A stretch of 64,000 bases of DNA. Source: Halarcobacter ebronensis. Its GTDB lineage: Bacteria; Campylobacterota; Campylobacteria; Campylobacterales; Arcobacteraceae. This document shows, in pieces, positions 53,926 to 62,094 of the stretch. How positions within the stretch are numbered: position 1 is the stretch's first letter; each line of letters starts with the position of its first letter. The stretch covers positions 1,364,001 to 1,428,000 of the forward strand of contig NZ_CP053836.1 in assembly GCF_013201825.1 (NCBI RefSeq), written 5' to 3'. The notes under the pieces were generated by a model. The model had not been told where the DNA came from and ran no database searches. It saw nothing but the letters and a program-made list of their open reading frames with translations. Both the position numbers and the translations under genes were made by a program.

Positions 53926-54957
53926 ATGAGTAGACTATTTAGCAGTGGCAAAATTGGAACATGTGAACTTAAAAATAGAGTTGTAATGCCTCCAATGTGT
54001 ATGTATAAAAGTGATGATAGTGCTACTTTAAAAGAGTTTCATTATATTCACTATACAAGTAGAGCCATTGCTAATGTAGGTCTTATAATAGTTGAAGCAA
54101 CTGCTGTTGAACCAAAAGGAAGAATCTCTAATAATGATTTGGGACTTTGGGATGATTTTCAAATAGTTGAACACAAAAAACTTGTGGATTCTTGTCATAA
54201 TTTTGGTTCAAAAATGGCAATTCAATTAGCCCATGCAGGAAGAAAAAGTTTGGCTACAGATTCAACTCCTGTGGCTCCAAGCTCAATTGCATTTGATTCA
54301 AAAGAGCCTTTTAAAATGCCAAAAGAGCTTAGTTTAGAAGAGATAGAAGAGATAAAGTTTAAATTTTTGGCTTCTGCAAAAAGAGCTAAAGAGGCTGGAT
54401 ACGATATTTTAGAACTTCATGGTGCGCATGGATATCTTCTTTGTGAGTTTTTATCCCCTTTAACAAACAAAAGAAGTGATATCTATGGAGGAAGTTTAGA
54501 AAATAGATGTAGGTTAACTTTAGAGATTGCAAAACTTATAAAAGAGAATATTGAATTACCTTTAATTGTAAGAATTTCAGCAACAGAGTGGAAAAGCAAA
54601 GGTTGGGATTTAAATGATTCAATTTATTTAAGCAAAGAGCTTGAAAAAATTGGAGTTGATGCAATTCATGTATCAGCAGGAGGAAATCAAAAAGAGCCAG
54701 ATTTGATGCCAAAACTAACACCTTTATATCAGTGTGATTATGCAAAAAAAATAAAAGAAAATATCTCTATTGTTGTTATTGCAGTTGGACTTATTACAAC
54801 TGTAAAACAAGGTGAAATCTTACTTGAAGAGGGTGTTTGTGATTTTGTTGCTTATGGAAGAGAGCTTCTTAGAAATCCAAATTTGCTTTTTAGTGCAGCA
54901 AAAGAGATAAACAAAATGGAATTGATAGATAACTCATATGTAAGAGCTTATCTATAA
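53926..54957 (+). CDS. Old yellow enzyme, YqjM type (NADPH dehydrogenase)
   Basis: 343 residues. The thermophilic-like OYE marks are the Cys in MPPMCMYKSDD (C25), HYTSRAIANVGLIIVEATAV, and HGAHGYLLCEFLSPLTNKRSDIYGGSLENR with the substrate His pair. YqjM reduces activated C=C bonds of unsaturated carbonyls with NADPH and is induced by toxic electrophiles. Last gene of the reductase operon. Converges on the MFS transporter gene; only a short weak hairpin lies between. Confidence 0.94.
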   Translation: MSRLFSSGKIGTCELKNRVVMPPMCMYKSDDSATLKEFHYIHYTSRAIANVGLIIVEATAVEPKGRISNNDLGLWDDFQIVEHKKLVDSCHNFGSKMAIQLAHAGRKSLATDSTPVAPSSIAFDSKEPFKMPKELSLEEIEEIKFKFLASAKRAKEAGYDILELHGAHGYLLCEFLSPLTNKRSDIYGGSLENRCRLTLEIAKLIKENIELPLIVRISATEWKSKGWDLNDSIYLSKELEKIGVDAIHVSAGGNQKEPDLMPKLTPLYQCDYAKKIKENISIVVIAVGLITTVKQGEILLEEGVCDFVAYGRELLRNPNLLFSAAKEINKMELIDNSYVRAYL

Positions 54958-54980
54958 ATTTTTTAATCTTAATTTTTCTT

Positions 54981-56120
54981 TTAGAAGAATCTTTTTATAA
55001 ATAGAGTTAATCCAATAATAATAAATAAAAGAGAACCCACTATTTCAAAAAAGTTTTGAACACCAACAAAAGCAAGAAGTGGATGGAAAGCTATTGGAGA
55101 GAAAAACTGCCCTAAAAAGAGTGAACCAGTCATATATCCTGAAGCTTTTACTCTTAATTCATAGGTTGTGAAACTTAACATCCATGAGACCATATTAGTC
55201 ATCATAACTCCTCCACCAAAACCTAAAATTGATGCTGTTATATAAAAAAGATGAATATCATTTACTAATCCAACACCTGTAAACCCAAAAGCAACTATAG
55301 TTAACCCCAAAATGTAAATTGCAGGAAAAGTGAATCTTTTTTTTAGTTTTGTAAAAGTTATTGCACCAACTGCATTTGAAAGGAATGCCAAAGCAATTAT
55401 TGAGCCTGCCATTTTTCCACTTGCTCCAAAGTGATCAATTAGTAAAAAAGGCATTTGTGTAGGTAATACAAAGAAAATAAGCATATAAAAAAATGCCAAG
55501 AAATATATAAAAAAGAGTTTTTTAGGAAAATAGTTTATATTTTTGTTTTCATTTGTCTCTACACTTTTTGGAACTTCATATAGAAAAAATAGTGCCATTG
55601 GAAGAAGTAAAAATCCAATTAGATAGATTCCAAAAGGAAGCCTCCAACTAATATCTGATAAAAAACCTCCACCAAAAACAAAAAATACTCCACCAATTGC
55701 CATAAAGGCACTTTGATAGCCCATAAATTTATGTCTTTGTTCTTCATCAAAATAGTCACCTACCAATGAAGTTGTAACAATCATAAGTGTTGCTACTGCA
55801 ATACCAAATAGAGCTCTTGAAATTAAAAAATATTCAATTTTATCTAAGTAGAGTCCAGCACTTCCTGTTAATGCAAAAAGAGTAAGTGCAAATAATGCAG
55901 ATTTTTTTTTACCAATTTTTGAGATTATAAGACCTATGAAGGGTGCAAAAATTGCAATTGTAAAAGAGGGTAGTGTAACTATAAGTCTAGAGTAAAATTC
56001 AATATTTTCAACACTATTAAAATAGTTTTGTAGCCTTGGTAGAGTTGTTACTATTGCAACATTTGACATGAGTGTAGTCATTGAAAGCAAAAGTAGTGTT
56101 AAAATAGCACTTCTTTTTAT
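54981..56120 (-). CDS. MFS transporter, probable AUA start
   Basis: 379 residues if begun at ATA (56120-56118), which has AAGGA 6 bases upstream and restores a normal MFS start with a charged KRSA followed by the first helix (ILTLLLLSMTTLMSNVAIV). The nearest canonical start is a TTG at 56090 with no ribosome site and would cut into the first helix. Twelve helices; the loop motif between helices 2 and 3 reads GLIISKIGKKKSALFALTLF. Drug- or metabolite-efflux subgroup likely. It converges on the OYE gene, so it is a candidate partner of the reductase operon. Substrate unknown. Confidence 0.85.
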   Translation of the reverse strand: MKRSAILTLLLLSMTTLMSNVAIVTTLPRLQNYFNSVENIEFYSRLIVTLPSFTIAIFAPFIGLIISKIGKKKSALFALTLFALTGSAGLYLDKIEYFLISRALFGIAVATLMIVTTSLVGDYFDEEQRHKFMGYQSAFMAIGGVFFVFGGGFLSDISWRLPFGIYLIGFLLLPMALFFLYEVPKSVETNENKNINYFPKKLFFIYFLAFFYMLIFFVLPTQMPFLLIDHFGASGKMAGSIIALAFLSNAVGAITFTKLKKRFTFPAIYILGLTIVAFGFTGVGLVNDIHLFYITASILGFGGGVMMTNMVSWMLSFTTYELRVKASGYMTGSLFLGQFFSPIAFHPLLAFVGVQNFFEIVGSLLFIIIGLTLFIKRFF

Positions 56121-56193
56121 TTTAAATCCTTAATTAATTACATAAATATATCTTTGATATTATATCTTTTATTTTCAATTACTTTTCTTATGT

Positions 56194-56199
56194 TATAAT
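56194..56199 (+). promoter_or_regulatory. Extended -10 box for thiI
   Basis: TGTTATAAT, a TGn-extended TATAAT, 30 bases before the ATG at 56230. Confidence 0.6.
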
Positions 56200-56229
56200 T
56201 CGCGATATTTTATAAAGGTTTTGTTAATA

Positions 56230-57690
56230 ATGGTTGAGTTAGAGATTAAGAGTCAAAAATTTATTGTTAAATTTTTTCCTGAGATTATGATAAAAGGGAC
56301 AAAAGCAAAGAGACAGATGATCGATCAGCTTTTTGCAAATTTGAAAAAAATCTTAGGCAAAATCTCTCAAGAGATAGAGTATAAAAAATTTTTTGACAAA
56401 ATAGAGATTGTTTGCCCAATAGAGGTTGTTGTAGAAGTTAGACAAAAACTTTTGGAGACTTCAGGTGTTGAAGTGGTTTTAGAGGCAATACAAATTGACA
56501 ATATGACAACAATTGATGAGATAAAAGTTGTTGTAAATGAAAAAATGGCAAAAGAGATTCAAAATAGATCTTTTGTGGTACGAGCTAAAAGAACAGGTCA
56601 GCAAGGGTTTAAATCAGTTGAGATTGAACAAACTGTTGGAGGATATATGCTTGCAAACAATCCTTCAAGTAGAGTTGATTTAAAAAATGCAGACGTTACT
56701 ATAAATATTGAATTAATACATAAACAACTTAATATAATCACAAATAGATATCACGGATTATCAGGTTTTCCTATAGGAACACAAGGGGATATTTTGTCTT
56801 TAATGTCAGGTGGTTTTGACTCAACTGTTGCAAGTTATTTGACTATGAAAAGAGGAATTAAAACTCACTTTATCTTCTTTAATCTTGGTGGAATTGCCCA
56901 TGAAATTGGGGTTAAACAAGTTGCCTTATACCTTTGGAATAGATTTGGTTCTTCACATAGAATAACTTTTACATCAGTTCCTTTTGAAGATGTTGTAACG
57001 GAGATTTTTAACTCTACAAGCCCTTCATATATGGGTGTAACTTTAAAAAGATTAATGTTAATGGCTTCAGAAAGAATAGCAAACAATCTTGGAATTGATG
57101 CTTTATTAACAGGTGAGAGTGTTGCTCAAGTATCAAGTCAAACATTAAGAAACCTAGCTTTAATTGATCAAGTTACAAATAAACTTGTACTAAGACCTCT
57201 TTCAACTATGAATAAACCACAAATTATTGATATTGCAAATGAGATTGGTACTAGAAAATTTGCAGAGAGTATGCCAGAGTATTGTGGTGTAATTTCAAAA
57301 AATCCGATAACTCATGGTTCTTTTGATAGAATGGAAAAAGAGGCAAAAAAATTCAACTATGAAGTTTTGGATAAAGCAGTTGAAAACTCTACTCAAATCT
57401 ATGTGGATGAGATAGTTGAAGATGTTAATCAAATAGGTCAAGTTGAGATTGTAAATGATATCTCAAGTGGTAACTATACGGTAATAGATATTAGGCAAAA
57501 TGATGAGTGTATAAAAACTTGTTGTGAGACTTTAAAAATACCATTTTATAAGCTAAAATCGCAGTTTGAGAAGTTGCCTCAAGATAGAGAATATCTATTT
57601 TATTGTGATAAAGGTATTTTAAGCCAATTACATGCTCAATATCTAATAGACTCAAAAGGGTATAAAAATATTAGAGTTTATAGACCATAA
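56230..57690 (+). CDS. thiI: tRNA 4-thiouridine synthase with rhodanese domain
   Basis: 486 residues from the ATG at 56230 (AAAGG upstream; a TTG three codons earlier is in frame). Domains in order: NFLD-like and THUMP (about 1-165), the PP-loop ATP pyrophosphatase (MSGGFDSTVASYL near 191), and a C-terminal rhodanese ending LFYCDKGILSQ with the persulfide Cys at about 459. A second Cys sits in EYCGVISKNP, the position of the resolving Cys in E. coli ThiI. It makes s4U8 in tRNA and supplies sulfur for thiamin thiazole. Ends in a hairpin. Confidence 0.94.
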   Translation: MVELEIKSQKFIVKFFPEIMIKGTKAKRQMIDQLFANLKKILGKISQEIEYKKFFDKIEIVCPIEVVVEVRQKLLETSGVEVVLEAIQIDNMTTIDEIKVVVNEKMAKEIQNRSFVVRAKRTGQQGFKSVEIEQTVGGYMLANNPSSRVDLKNADVTINIELIHKQLNIITNRYHGLSGFPIGTQGDILSLMSGGFDSTVASYLTMKRGIKTHFIFFNLGGIAHEIGVKQVALYLWNRFGSSHRITFTSVPFEDVVTEIFNSTSPSYMGVTLKRLMLMASERIANNLGIDALLTGESVAQVSSQTLRNLALIDQVTNKLVLRPLSTMNKPQIIDIANEIGTRKFAESMPEYCGVISKNPITHGSFDRMEKEAKKFNYEVLDKAVENSTQIYVDEIVEDVNQIGQVEIVNDISSGNYTVIDIRQNDECIKTCCETLKIPFYKLKSQFEKLPQDREYLFYCDKGILSQLHAQYLIDSKGYKNIRVYRP

Positions 57691-57701
57691 GTTTATGGTC
57701 T
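57682..57701 (+). terminator. Terminator at the end of thiI
   Basis: AGACCATAA and TTATGGTCT, a 9-bp stem that includes the thiI stop codon, followed by a short T-run. Confidence 0.65.
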
Positions 57702-57751
57702 TTGTAATACCTTTTGAAGATTTAAAAATTTAATAATTTATGGAGGATATT

Positions 57752-58804
57752 ATGTCTGATTTTATTAGTGTTAAAGGGAATTCATTTCCTAGATTTATTA
57801 TGATTTCTTCAATTCCAGTTATACTTTTTGTTTGTTTGCTAATGGGATTTAATAATATTATCTCTTTAAAAGTTGAGATACACTCAATATTAATCATATT
57901 TTTAATTCTCCTTATTTTTCTATTTTTTATACCACATAATGCTTGGTACTCATATTCACTTCTAAAAAAGAAAATCAATGGTTCAAAAAATAAATTTGAA
58001 GAGTTTATTACTTCAAAAGAGGTTACTATTCAAAATACAACAAAATCATATGCCTCTTTGGATGACTATTTTAGTAATTTTACAAAAAATCTAAGAAATG
58101 ATAATTTTGCAAATATTGCTACATCATTATTTCCAACCCTTGGTATTTTAGGTACTTTTTCTGCCATTGCTATTTCAATGCCAAACTTCACAGTTGATTC
58201 AAAACAAGCATTGGAAAATGAGATCACTCTTTTATTAAGTGGAGTAGGAACAGCTTTTTATGCCTCAATTTATGGTATTTTCTTATCAATTTGGTGGACA
58301 TTCTTTGAAAAAAGAGGGTTAACAAAAATAGAAAATGAAATAAATCTAATAAAAAGCAGTAATAAACATAGACTTTGGTCAAAAGATGAAATTGATATGA
58401 TGTTATTACTTGAAACTCAAAGGGATAAATTTGCAGACAAGATAGAAAAACTTTTAACTCCTGATTATCTTTTTAAACTTGATGAGATTGTAAAATCAAA
58501 ACTAGAGTATTTAGAAAGAATAAATAAAGCATTTGTAATTATTGAGAATAAAGTCTCTAAAAACTATGAACATCTCTCATCAACTTTAGAAGGAACTACT
58601 TTAAAACAAGATGAATTACTTAAAAACTTTGAAGAAATTCAAAAAAATATAAAAGAGATAAATGCAAGTTTTGATAAGAGTTTAAAAAATCAAAACGCCA
58701 ACCAAAAAGCTATTAAGTCTGAGACTTATTCAGTTTTATCTTCATTAGAGCTTGTTGCCAGCGATTTAAAAGAGCTAGGAAAAGAGCTAGTAAATGGAAA
58801 ATAG
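57752..58804 (+). CDS. MotA/TolQ/ExbB-like proton channel protein
   Basis: 350 residues from the ATG at 57752, whose GGAGG ribosome site contains the upstream ATG at 57740. Four membrane helices (about 14-33, 44-62, 119-142, 162-184); helices 3 and 4 form the MotA-type core (TSLFPTLGILGTFSAIAISM, SGVGTAFYASIYGIFLSIWW). The C-terminal 150 residues are helical, probably coiled coil, cytoplasmic. It overlaps the next gene (an OmpA/MotB-like protein) by 11 bases. The pair resembles stator units such as ZorA/ZorB but no Zorya effector or flagellar gene is near. Confidence 0.9.
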   Translation: MSDFISVKGNSFPRFIMISSIPVILFVCLLMGFNNIISLKVEIHSILIIFLILLIFLFFIPHNAWYSYSLLKKKINGSKNKFEEFITSKEVTIQNTTKSYASLDDYFSNFTKNLRNDNFANIATSLFPTLGILGTFSAIAISMPNFTVDSKQALENEITLLLSGVGTAFYASIYGIFLSIWWTFFEKRGLTKIENEINLIKSSNKHRLWSKDEIDMMLLLETQRDKFADKIEKLLTPDYLFKLDEIVKSKLEYLERINKAFVIIENKVSKNYEHLSSTLEGTTLKQDELLKNFEEIQKNIKEINASFDKSLKNQNANQKAIKSETYSVLSSLELVASDLKELGKELVNGK

Positions 58805-59990
58805 AGACAACAATACAAACTTTTGGATATCTTATGCCGATTTAATGGCGGGACTTCTTTTTGTTTTTATTCTTCTAATTGGAGCTATTATTGTAAAGTA
58901 TGCGCTTTTACAAGATGAGAGCAATAGTTTAGAAGCAAGGCTAAAAAAAGAAAGATTGGCTTTAGAAAAGAGTAAAGAAGAGTTAGCTTTAAAAGAGGAT
59001 AGACTAAAGAATATTGTAAGTGAGCTTAACAAAAGTGAATATGAAGTTTTAAAACTTCAAGAAGAGACAAAAGAGTTAAATGAAAAACTCAAATATAAGC
59101 TTTTGGAAAATGAACAATTAAAACTCTCAATAGATGAAAAAATAAAACTTTTACAAGAGTTTAATCTCTCAAAAGAGGAGCTTGAAAATAGACTTGCAAA
59201 ACTTGAAAAAGAGAATAAAGAGTTAATAGAGAAAAGAGAGTCTCTTAATAAGCTTATTGTAGACCAAGATGAGAAGTATGCAAAACTTGAAAAAGAGAAT
59301 GAAGCAAAACTTGATGTTTTGGTAAAAGAGAGTTTGGATAAAGAGAAATTAATTGAACTTTTTAAAAAGAAAAATCAAGAACTTGAAGATGAGATGAAAG
59401 TTATTAAAACAAGACTAAATGATAGTCAAAAAGATCATCTTCAATTGGTTACTGAACTTGAAAATACAAAGAAAAAAATAAAAAATCTTACAGGAATTAA
59501 AATAAGAGTTATTACTCTTTTAAAAGAGAAACTAGGCAAAAATATAAAAATAGATCCAAAGAGTGGGAATTTAACTCTATCTTCAAATGTACTTTTTGAT
59601 GAGGGAAAATCTGAACTTAAAGCTAACTCTAAAGTCTTTTTAAAAAATGCAGTGTATGACTATTTTCAAACAATACTTTCAAATGATGAGATAAACAAAT
59701 ATATTGATAAAATCTTTATTGTTGGACATACAAACTCTGTTGGAACCTTTTTATATAATTTAGACCTTTCTCAAAAAAGGGCACTGTCAGTTATGGAGTT
59801 TTTATTGTCATTGGAGTTTAAAAATAAAGAGAAATTAAAAGAGCTTCTTGTTGCAAGTGGAAGATCATATCTTGACCCAATCAATGATAAAGATGGTAAA
59901 GAGGACAAAGAGGCTTCAAGAAGAATAGAGATAAAACTAAATATAAAAAATGAAGAAGCAATAAAAGAGATAGAGAGTATCCTGGAGTAG
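58794..59990 (+). CDS. MotB/OmpA-like protein with long coiled coil
   Basis: 398 residues. A short cytoplasmic tail, then one membrane helix (17-40) preceded by Asp16 in SYADLMAGLLFVFILL, the place of the proton-carrying Asp of MotB-like proteins. Residues ~45-235 are a continuous Lys/Glu/Leu coiled coil. The OmpA-type peptidoglycan-binding domain follows (VLFDEGKSELKANSKVFL, GHTNSVGTFLYNLDLSQKRALSV, EASRRIEIKLNI). Its ATG is inside the upstream gene. Together they would form an ion-driven complex spanning to the cell wall. Length of the coiled coil is well above flagellar MotB. Confidence 0.9.
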   Translation: MENRDNNTNFWISYADLMAGLLFVFILLIGAIIVKYALLQDESNSLEARLKKERLALEKSKEELALKEDRLKNIVSELNKSEYEVLKLQEETKELNEKLKYKLLENEQLKLSIDEKIKLLQEFNLSKEELENRLAKLEKENKELIEKRESLNKLIVDQDEKYAKLEKENEAKLDVLVKESLDKEKLIELFKKKNQELEDEMKVIKTRLNDSQKDHLQLVTELENTKKKIKNLTGIKIRVITLLKEKLGKNIKIDPKSGNLTLSSNVLFDEGKSELKANSKVFLKNAVYDYFQTILSNDEINKYIDKIFIVGHTNSVGTFLYNLDLSQKRALSVMEFLLSLEFKNKEKLKELLVASGRSYLDPINDKDGKEDKEASRRIEIKLNIKNEEAIKEIESILE

Positions 59991-60018
59991 GGCTTTATAA
60001 GAATAAGCCCTAGTTTTT
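59988..60018 (+). terminator. Terminator after the MotB-like gene
   Basis: TAGGGCTT-N9-AAGCCCTA, an 8-bp stem starting at the stop codon, followed by GTTTTT. Confidence 0.8.
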
Positions 60019-60068
60019 GAATTAATTTTGTATGTGTTTTGTTTTTTTTTGTAATATTTCTCTGTTCC

Positions 60069-60797
60069 TTATATAAATTCTGTCATGTAAGTTCTATATA
60101 TAAGGGGTACAAGGTTCTGTTGGCATTTTTTATTTGTTCTACTCTCTATTGTTGTTGCACTAAAAAATCTATTCCAGAGTTTTGTAAACTTCTCTTCCTC
60201 TTTTGAATAATTTGGCTCATTAAACTCTAAGATTCTCTCTACTTTGATCTCTAAATTGTTTTTTATAAATGCCAGCTCTCTTTTTATATCATGGATAATA
60301 AAGTTTTGATTATTTAATCTTTTAAAAAAGTGTTTTCCCAAAAGATATACAAGATTGAACTCAGATTCTAGTTTTGCATACAAAACACCATCTTCTAGCT
60401 CCTGAAATCTAAGAAAACCATACATTTTATGAAGATTTCTAAATAACTCTTTTTCTAAATTTTGAAGATAAAAAACTTCAGGAATATTTATATTAAAAAG
60501 CTCATTACTGTTCTTAAATCCTAAAATAATATATTTTAAAAGATCAATTTCAAACTCAGCCTTATCACACAAAAAAGAGTTTAATATAAGCTCAAAACTT
60601 GTTTTTGGAAAACTCTTTTTTATGGCACTTAAAACCTTTTTTGCTTTAAATTCATCACTTTTTATTTCAATTAACTCTTCAAGTATAAGAGTTGTTGGTT
60701 TTTCTTTTAAAATTGCTGTTGGTTTTAATTTTTTATAATAGACCTCGTAAACAAGAGTTAAAAATCCTTCAAAGGTTCTGTCATAGAGTAAAATCAT
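60069..60797 (-). CDS. Putative DNA repair protein, TIGR03915 type
   Basis: 242 residues. The start MILLYDRTFEGFLTLVYEVYY and the later VLYAKLESEFNLVYLLGKHFF and FIIHDIKRELAFI fit TIGR03915, a family always paired with a radical SAM protein (TIGR03916). No membrane segment. It is coupled to that gene here by an ATGA overlap. The pair is linked to DNA repair only by its fold and gene context in other genomes; the reaction is undetermined. Confidence 0.88.
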   Translation of the reverse strand: MILLYDRTFEGFLTLVYEVYYKKLKPTAILKEKPTTLILEELIEIKSDEFKAKKVLSAIKKSFPKTSFELILNSFLCDKAEFEIDLLKYIILGFKNSNELFNINIPEVFYLQNLEKELFRNLHKMYGFLRFQELEDGVLYAKLESEFNLVYLLGKHFFKRLNNQNFIIHDIKRELAFIKNNLEIKVERILEFNEPNYSKEEEKFTKLWNRFFSATTIESRTNKKCQQNLVPLIYRTYMTEFI

Positions 60798-62038
60798 AAT
60801 TCACCTGTAATTGCGCTATAGGTTATATCAAATAGTGAGGGTTGTTTAACTTCAATTTTTTTTGTTGGAGCAATTAAAGCAGTTTTGATTCTATCACTCT
60901 CAAAGGGCAACTCTTTTTGATATCTTCCTTTACAGGTTATAAAATATTTTGCTCTTTTTAGAGATATTTTTAGTTTAATTAAATCTTCAAAGTCCAAAGA
61001 TTTATAACGTCTGGCTTTTAGTATTTTAAATACACCTCTTACTCCAACTCCAGGAATACGAAGAAGTTCATCCTTTGAAACTTTATTTATCTCCATTGGA
61101 AAGTATTGAAGATTGTTTAAAGCCCAAAAAGTTTTTGGATCAAGTTCTTCATCTAGATTTGGATTTTGTTCATTTACAATCTCTTCCCAAGAAAAGTCAT
61201 AAAATCTTAAAAGCCAATCAGCTTGATAAAGCCGATGTTCTCTCAAAAGTGGAGGTTTGGTAATAATTGTTGGAAGATTTTTATCATCATTTACAGGAAT
61301 ATATGCACTATAATAAACTCTTTTTAATAAGGCTTTATCATATAAAACTGAACTTAATTTTAAGATATCTTTGTCACTCTCAGGAGTTGCTCCAACTATT
61401 AGTTGAGTGCTCATTCCTATTGGTTTTGAACTCTTTTGCATACTAATATCTCTAGCTAATTTAAGTGGCTGCAGAACACTCTGTTTTGTTTTATTTGGAG
61501 CTAATAATTTTAGAGATTTATCACTTGGAAGTTCAATATTTGAGCTAACTCTATTTGCAAGAGATACTATTTGTTCTATTAGTTTTTCATCACTTCCTGG
61601 AATTAGTTTTACATGAATATATCCATTAAATCTATACTCTTGCCTTAAAATTTTAAGGGTTCTTAGTATAAGAGTACTTGTATGATCTTCACTATCAATT
61701 ATTCCGCTACTTAAAAATAAACCTTCAATATAGTTTCTTTTATAAAAATTAATTGTGATATCAGCTAACTCCCTAGGAGAAAAGGCAGCTCTTTTTATCT
61801 CATTGCTTTTTCTATTTATACAGTAAGCACAATCATAGATGCAATAGTTTGTTAAAAGTACTTTTAATAATGAGACACATCTTCCATCAGGGGTAAAAGT
61901 GTGACAAATACCACTTTTGTGAGTTGCTCCTATCTCTCCTGTTTTATAGTTATTGTCACTTCCGCTTGAACTGCAAGATACATCATATTTGGCACTATCA
62001 GCTAAGATTTCCATCTTTTCAAAAATATCTTTTCTCAT
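60794..62038 (-). CDS. Putative DNA modification/repair radical SAM protein, TIGR03916 type
   Basis: 414 residues. The radical SAM cluster motif is CIYDCAYC (C66, C70, C73; C-x3-C-x2-C). The N-terminus SCSSSGSDNNYKTGEIG and SGICHTFTPDGRCVSLLKVLLTNY belong to the family. A C-terminal helix-hairpin-helix (LLRIPGVGVRGVFKILKARR) suggests DNA binding. It overlaps the TIGR03915 partner by ATGA. Reaction not established. Confidence 0.92.
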   Translation of the reverse strand: MRKDIFEKMEILADSAKYDVSCSSSGSDNNYKTGEIGATHKSGICHTFTPDGRCVSLLKVLLTNYCIYDCAYCINRKSNEIKRAAFSPRELADITINFYKRNYIEGLFLSSGIIDSEDHTSTLILRTLKILRQEYRFNGYIHVKLIPGSDEKLIEQIVSLANRVSSNIELPSDKSLKLLAPNKTKQSVLQPLKLARDISMQKSSKPIGMSTQLIVGATPESDKDILKLSSVLYDKALLKRVYYSAYIPVNDDKNLPTIITKPPLLREHRLYQADWLLRFYDFSWEEIVNEQNPNLDEELDPKTFWALNNLQYFPMEINKVSKDELLRIPGVGVRGVFKILKARRYKSLDFEDLIKLKISLKRAKYFITCKGRYQKELPFESDRIKTALIAPTKKIEVKQPSLFDITYSAITGEL

Positions 62039-62094
62039 AAAGATATTTTAACTATTTATTTTTTGCTACTTAGATTTTATTGCAGTTTGCAATA

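Noticed and set aside
57740-59990. Zorya defence system
   Set aside because: ZorA/ZorB-like proteins are present but no ZorC, ZorD or ZorE gene is adjacent, so a Zorya call is not supported.
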